Of a stretch of 45,763 bases of DNA, positions 42,388-45,763 are shown piece after piece. The notes beneath the pieces are model-generated. The model saw nothing but the letters and a program-made list of their open reading frames with translations, was not told the DNA's origin and did not search any database. Position 1 is the first letter of the stretch. Every line of letters begins with the position of its first letter. Where the stretch lies: positions 1 through 45,763 of the forward strand of contig CAZIXE010000029.1 in the NCBI GenBank assembly GCA_964543235.1, given 5' to 3'. The position numbers and the translations under genes were made by a program. The stretch comes from JANMMJ01 sp964543235 (GTDB taxonomy: Bacteria; Pseudomonadota; Alphaproteobacteria; Rhizobiales; Aestuariivirgaceae).

Positions 42388-42792
42388 TCAATGACTCTTG
42401 AGGCTCTCCGCGGCGGAAAGGACCGCGTCGATCTCTCGAATCAGGAGTTCTGTGGAGTATGCCCGATCAAACGCGCAGCGCCTGCGCACCAGGTGTTCGA
42501 TTTCCTCGCACAGGGCCGAGGCCCGCCGCGCCCCGATGTTGCCGCACATTGACTTGAGTGCATGCACCGCATCGGCCATCTCGTCGAGGTTTCCGTCGGC
42601 CGAAAGCTGGCGCACCCTGGCCACGGACTTTGGCACATGCGCGGAGAACAACGCCAGCACACGGTCGAGCAACTCCCGGTTCCCGCCCACGTTTCGCAAC
42701 TCGTCGATGACGGCCATGTCGATGACCGGAAGGCGCTCGCGGGCGCTGGCACGGTCTTGAACCGAACTGACCGGGTTACTTGTTTCAGGCAT
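42388..42792 (-). CDS. HPt domain phosphotransfer protein
   Basis: 134 residues, a four-helix histidine phosphotransfer domain. The phosphorylatable His77 is in VHALKSMCGNIGA, the usual H-x-L-K...G spacing. The N terminus (about 1-22) is unstructured. The protein should accept or donate phosphate to a receiver domain such as that of the divergent neighbour at 42984. It is single and unfused. The gap to that neighbour (42793-42983) contains a TTAAC-N8-GTTAA inverted repeat at 42892-42909. Confidence 0.88.
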   Translation of the reverse strand: MPETSNPVSSVQDRASARERLPVIDMAVIDELRNVGGNRELLDRVLALFSAHVPKSVARVRQLSADGNLDEMADAVHALKSMCGNIGARRASALCEEIEHLVRRRCAFDRAYSTELLIREIDAVLSAAESLKSH

Positions 42793-42983
42793 TGCTGGTG
42801 ACCGACTGCTCCTGCTGTTTCGCCGTCAACTTCTGAGAAATGAGTGCCAACCGTCCGGCGATGGCCACGCACCTTCTCGCAATGCCTGACATTAACCAGA
42901 ATTCGTTAAGATTGGACTGTAATCATTACCGTTACCCAACATTAAGACTGTTTCCGATATCGTCGACCGACGGTGGGAAGGCC

Positions 42984-44171
42984 ATGACGCAACAGCAAGA
43001 GAAATTCGACACGACGGGGACCGGTCAAGAGGGCGAACGGCTTGCCCTGATCGTCGATGACGATCCCATCATGCGCGACCTGACGGCCTTCCGCCTGGCG
43101 CCGCTTGGATATGCCAGCCGCTGCGTTGAGAATGGCGAGGAGGCAACCGCACTGCTCGCCAAGGAAAAATACGCGCTCGCCATCGTCGACCTCAACATGC
43201 CGAAACTCGATGGCTTCGGACTGCTCAAGCACATCCGGCAGCATCCGCGCACCATCGATCTGCCAACCATTGTCGCAACCACCAACGATGACCGGCAGTC
43301 GATCGAAAAGGCCTACGCGTTGGGCGCATCCTCTTTCGTGACCAAGCCCATCAACTGGTCGCAGTTTCTCCATCACATCCAGTTCGTCGTGAGGAGCGGC
43401 GAAACCGAACACAAGCTGCGCCAGGCCCAGGTTGCCGCCGAAGCGGCATCGAACATGAAGAACGGCCTGTTTTTCATGCTTAGCAACGAATTGCGCGGCC
43501 CCGTCACTTCGTTGGAAGGCTTTGCCAATACTCTGGCGTCTGCACTCAAACACCGCGTCGAGGCAATCGAGGCGGATCATCTTCTCCAGATGGTTGACGC
43601 GGCCAAACATCTCAACGCCATCATCAGCGACCTCTTGCTCTATTCGCGGACTCTCGGCGGCCAGGAAAGGCTGGAGCCGGAGGCGGTGTTGCCCAGCGCC
43701 ATCCTCGCCGATGCCGCCGCGGTGATGCGGGGCAAGGCGCGCGAGAAGAATGTCATTCTCAACTGCCGCAACTCCTTCGACGAGCGACCCATCTTCTGCG
43801 ACAGCAAGCTCGTTCAGCGAGCCCTGCTGAAGCTCCTCGACAATGCCATCCGCTTCTCTCCCGACGGTGGCACCGTCGAAATCTGGGCCTACGAGAAGGA
43901 CAACGGCTCGATGGTGATTTCCGTGCGTGATAACGGCCCGGGCATGACCGAGCGCAAACTGCACGAGGTGCTCCGCAAGGATCTGACCGGGCCCGACGCC
44001 TATGTCCGCCAGCCGGGCGGTGGATTGGGTCTCGGTCTGATGATCGCCCGGTCGATCGCCGAAGCCCATGGCGGCGAACTGATCTGCCAGACGGCGCCGG
44101 GCCAGGGCATGGTCGCAGCACTCTACATCCCGCCCCAGGCCATCCTGGAATCGCTCTCCAAGGTTGCCTGA
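42984..44171 (+). CDS. Receiver plus histidine-kinase-like protein lacking the phospho-His
   Basis: 395 residues. The receiver domain (about 18-135) has Asp25-Asp27, the phospho-acceptor Asp69 in VDLNMPKLDG, Thr99/Thr100 and Lys121 (TKPINW). A coiled linker (about 140-160) leads to an H-box region, FFMLSNELRGPVTSLEGFANT, where the canonical SHELRTP histidine is asparagine (Asn168). The GHKL ATPase domain is intact, with N-box LLKLLDNAIRF (Asn287), G1 DNGPGM and G2 GGGLGLGL. There is no sensor or transmembrane segment. The ATG at 42984 follows GGAAGG. It diverges from an HPt gene. It could bind ATP but not autophosphorylate at the usual site. Confidence 0.88.
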   Translation: MTQQQEKFDTTGTGQEGERLALIVDDDPIMRDLTAFRLAPLGYASRCVENGEEATALLAKEKYALAIVDLNMPKLDGFGLLKHIRQHPRTIDLPTIVATTNDDRQSIEKAYALGASSFVTKPINWSQFLHHIQFVVRSGETEHKLRQAQVAAEAASNMKNGLFFMLSNELRGPVTSLEGFANTLASALKHRVEAIEADHLLQMVDAAKHLNAIISDLLLYSRTLGGQERLEPEAVLPSAILADAAAVMRGKAREKNVILNCRNSFDERPIFCDSKLVQRALLKLLDNAIRFSPDGGTVEIWAYEKDNGSMVISVRDNGPGMTERKLHEVLRKDLTGPDAYVRQPGGGLGLGLMIARSIAEAHGGELICQTAPGQGMVAALYIPPQAILESLSKVA

Positions 44172-44242
44172 ACAAAAAAGGCCGCAACGCCTTGCATTGG
44201 GCGGGGCCAGACGCTATGTACGGGCCAACTTAGGTTCACTCA

Positions 44243-44299
44243 CATAGCCACGAAAGTGGAGCTTATGAGGGTGGGTCCCAGCCGGGGCCCGCTTTTTTT
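44243..44299 (+). ncRNA. rimP leader with terminator (attenuator)
   Basis: A hairpin with a GAAA tetraloop (CCAC 44248-44251, GTGG 44256-44259, extended by CATA/TATG at 44243-44246 and 44264-44267) is followed by a terminator. The terminator stem is GTGGGTCCC (44271-44279) and GGGGCCCGC (44284-44292), with two G-T pairs, loop AGCC and seven Ts (44293-44299). It ends 15 bp before rimP. A terminator-containing rimP leader is a described putative attenuator in alphaproteobacteria, so I assign it to that family by position and form. Confidence 0.6.
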
Positions 44300-44314
44300 A
44301 TTGCCCTGACAGCC

Positions 44315-44905
44315 ATGACCGACACCCGATTGCAACGCGAAACCGGACCCGCCCTGCGGGTGGCGGCCCTTGTCGAGCCGGTGCTCGCCAGCATGGGCTT
44401 CCGCCTGGTACGCGTGCGCCTGAGCGGCCCGACGCTGCAGATCATGGCCGAACGGCCGGACGGTGTGTTCACCATCGATGATTGCGAAAAGGTGAGCCGG
44501 GCGGTCTCGCCCTTGCTCGATGTCGAGGACATCATCAAGACCCGCTACCACCTGGAAGTGTCCTCGCCGGGGATCGACCGGCCCCTGGTGCGGCCACAGG
44601 ATTTCGAGACCTGGGCGGGATTTGAAGCCAGAATCGAGATGCTGCACCCCATTGCCGGCCGCAAGCGCTTCCGCGGCCACCTCGAGGGCTTTGCCGATGG
44701 GGAGGTCCGGCTCTACATCGACAATCCGGAGAAGGGCGGCGACCGGCTGCTGGTCGGTGTTCCCTTTGCTGATATTGCCGACGCCCATCTAGTTCTGACC
44801 GACGAGCTGATCGCCGCCGCCCGCCAGCGGCTGCCGGCGCAATCGGTTGGTGACGGCAGTGAATGGCATGAAGATGAATCTGTCCTACAATCCAAGGAGG
44901 AGTAG
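44315..44905 (+). CDS. rimP: Ribosome maturation factor RimP
   Basis: 196 residues needed for 30S subunit maturation. The N-terminal domain (about 12-90, with VLASMGFRLVRVRLSGP and the conserved DCEKVSRAVSPLLD, YHLEVSSPGIDRPL) is followed by an Sm-like C-terminal domain (about 95-165). The start ATG at 44315 lies 15 bp after a terminator, with no clear ribosome binding site. It forms an operon with nusA, five bp downstream. The attenuator-like leader upstream likely adjusts expression of the rimP-nusA-infB operon. Confidence 0.96.
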   Translation: MTDTRLQRETGPALRVAALVEPVLASMGFRLVRVRLSGPTLQIMAERPDGVFTIDDCEKVSRAVSPLLDVEDIIKTRYHLEVSSPGIDRPLVRPQDFETWAGFEARIEMLHPIAGRKRFRGHLEGFADGEVRLYIDNPEKGGDRLLVGVPFADIADAHLVLTDELIAAARQRLPAQSVGDGSEWHEDESVLQSKEE

Positions 44906-44910
44906 CGGAC

Positions 44911-45763
44911 ATGGCTGAAGGAGCTGTGAGCGCCAACAGGCTGGAGCTTTTGCAGATTGCCGATGCAGTCGCGCGGGAGAAGTCCATTGACCGGAAGGTC
45001 GTGCTGCAGGCGATGGAAGACGCCATCCAGCGCGCCGCCAAATCACGTTATGGTGCGGAAAATGAAATCCGTGCCGAGATCGACCCCAAGACCGGCGAGA
45101 CGCGGCTGAACCGGCTTCTGCTGGTGGTGGAGAAGGTCGAGAACGAAGCCACCGAGATCAGCCTTGCCGAGGCCAACCGGCGAAACCCTGCTGCGACCAT
45201 CGGTGACTACATTGCCGAGGCGTTGCCGCCGATCGAATTCGGCCGCATCGCCGCCCAGAACGCCAAGCAGGTGATCGTCCAGAAGGTTCGCGATGCCGAG
45301 CGCGAGCGCATGTACGAGGAGTTCAAGGACCGCATTGGCGAAATCGTCCACGGCTCGGTGAAGCGCGTCGAATATGGCAATGTCATCGTCGATCTCGGCC
45401 GCGGCGAAGCGATTGTCCGCCGTGACGAATCGCTGCCGCGCGAGACCTTCAAGACCGGCGATCGTATCCGCGCCTATGTCTATGATGTCCGCCGCGAACA
45501 GCGCGGGCCCCAGATTTTCCTGTCGCGGACCCACCCGGAATTCATGGCCAAGCTCTTCCGCCAGGAAGTTCCGGAAATCTACGATGGCGTCGTCGAAGTG
45601 GTGTCGGTCGCCCGTGATCCCGGCTCGCGGGCCAAGATTGCTGTCCGCTCCAAGGATGGTTCGATCGATCCCGTCGGCGCCTGCGTGGGCATGCGCGGCA
45701 GCCGCGTTCAGGCGGTGGTCAACGAGCTGCAGGGCGAGAAGATCGACATCATCCAGTGGTCGC
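44911..45763 (+). CDS. nusA: Transcription termination/antitermination factor NusA (3' end outside window)
   Basis: The first 284 residues are present. The N-terminal RNA-polymerase-binding domain (about 1-135) is followed by an S1 domain (about 140-205; GSVKRVEYGNVIVDLGRGEAIVRR) and the beginning of KH1 (GACVGMRGSRVQAVVNELQGEKIDI). NusA modulates pausing, termination and antitermination. The ATG at 44911 follows AAGGAGG (44894-44900). The frame is open at the last base. It follows rimP in the usual rimP-nusA-infB operon. Confidence 0.97.
   Translation, partial: MAEGAVSANRLELLQIADAVAREKSIDRKVVLQAMEDAIQRAAKSRYGAENEIRAEIDPKTGETRLNRLLLVVEKVENEATEISLAEANRRNPAATIGDYIAEALPPIEFGRIAAQNAKQVIVQKVRDAERERMYEEFKDRIGEIVHGSVKRVEYGNVIVDLGRGEAIVRRDESLPRETFKTGDRIRAYVYDVRREQRGPQIFLSRTHPEFMAKLFRQEVPEIYDGVVEVVSVARDPGSRAKIAVRSKDGSIDPVGACVGMRGSRVQAVVNELQGEKIDIIQWS

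Noticed and set aside
42892..42909. TTAAC-N8-GTTAA as a CtrA box
   Set aside because: The spacing differs from TTAA-N7-TTAA and the match is only a short inverted repeat, so I mention it in the gene entry only.

Overview
The window reads as a GC-rich chromosomal segment of an alphaproteobacterium, most likely Hyphomicrobiales (Rhizobiales). The reasons are the gene orders etfB-etfA...3-hydroxybutyryl-CoA dehydrogenase, tlpA/argH-lptM-lysA-TIGR02302 protein, rimP-nusA behind an attenuator-like leader, and the presence of DUF1127, DUF2794 and TIGR02302 proteins. Genus cannot be fixed from the sequence. I see no tRNA, rRNA, CRISPR array, IS element, integrase or phage gene. Base composition looks even, so this is mostly core chromosome with one more accessory catabolic block.

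Layout. 1-9.0 kb: housekeeping genes, mostly on the minus strand (prfA cut by the window edge, RodZ-like protein, argG, a LysR regulator with a perfect inverted repeat before its start, DUF1127 protein, htpG, DUF2794 protein, Bax-inhibitor-1 membrane protein with a leader hairpin, thpR). 9.0-12.9 kb: tesA-type esterase divergent from an ABC ATPase/FtsX permease pair, the same arrangement as tesA-ybbA-ybbP of E. coli. 13.0-18.2 kb: cobalamin adenosyltransferase, rhomboid protease, etfB, etfA and 3-hydroxybutyryl-CoA dehydrogenase, interrupted by an opposite-strand band-7 gene whose 5' side is an unusually hairpin-rich 390-bp gap. 18.2-25 kb: tlpA, argH, a 37-residue LptM-type lipoprotein, lysA, the large TIGR02302 membrane protein and an exported phosphodiester glycosidase. 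25.3-31 kb: a lone molybdopterin oxidoreductase, leuC, a SAF-domain oxidoreductase, and a three-gene overlapping cassette (two tiny membrane proteins around a zincin whose only plausible start is CTG).

31-42.3 kb is the most accessory part. It holds four DAO-family flavoproteins (a PuuB-like oxidase, a DadA-like dehydrogenase and two tandem dimethylglycine-dehydrogenase/GcvT-type enzymes), an RlpA-like protein, a GNAT acetyltransferase, two choline-kinase-like phosphotransferases and a DeoR/GlpR regulator. The tandem flavoproteins and one kinase form one tight operon divergent from deoR. The shared promoter region carries a tandem 20-bp direct repeat and an inverted repeat. I read this as a regulated pathway that phosphorylates and N-demethylates an unknown methylated amine, passing one-carbon units to tetrahydrofolate.

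42.4-45.8 kb: a divergent signalling pair, an HPt protein and a receiver-plus-kinase protein in which the phospho-accepting histidine of the H-box is asparagine while the ATP-binding motifs are intact. Then come a terminator-bearing leader, rimP and the start of nusA. The findings I rate highest are the histidine-less kinase/HPt pair, the kinase-demethylase-DeoR locus with its repeat operator, and the structured leader of the band-7 gene.
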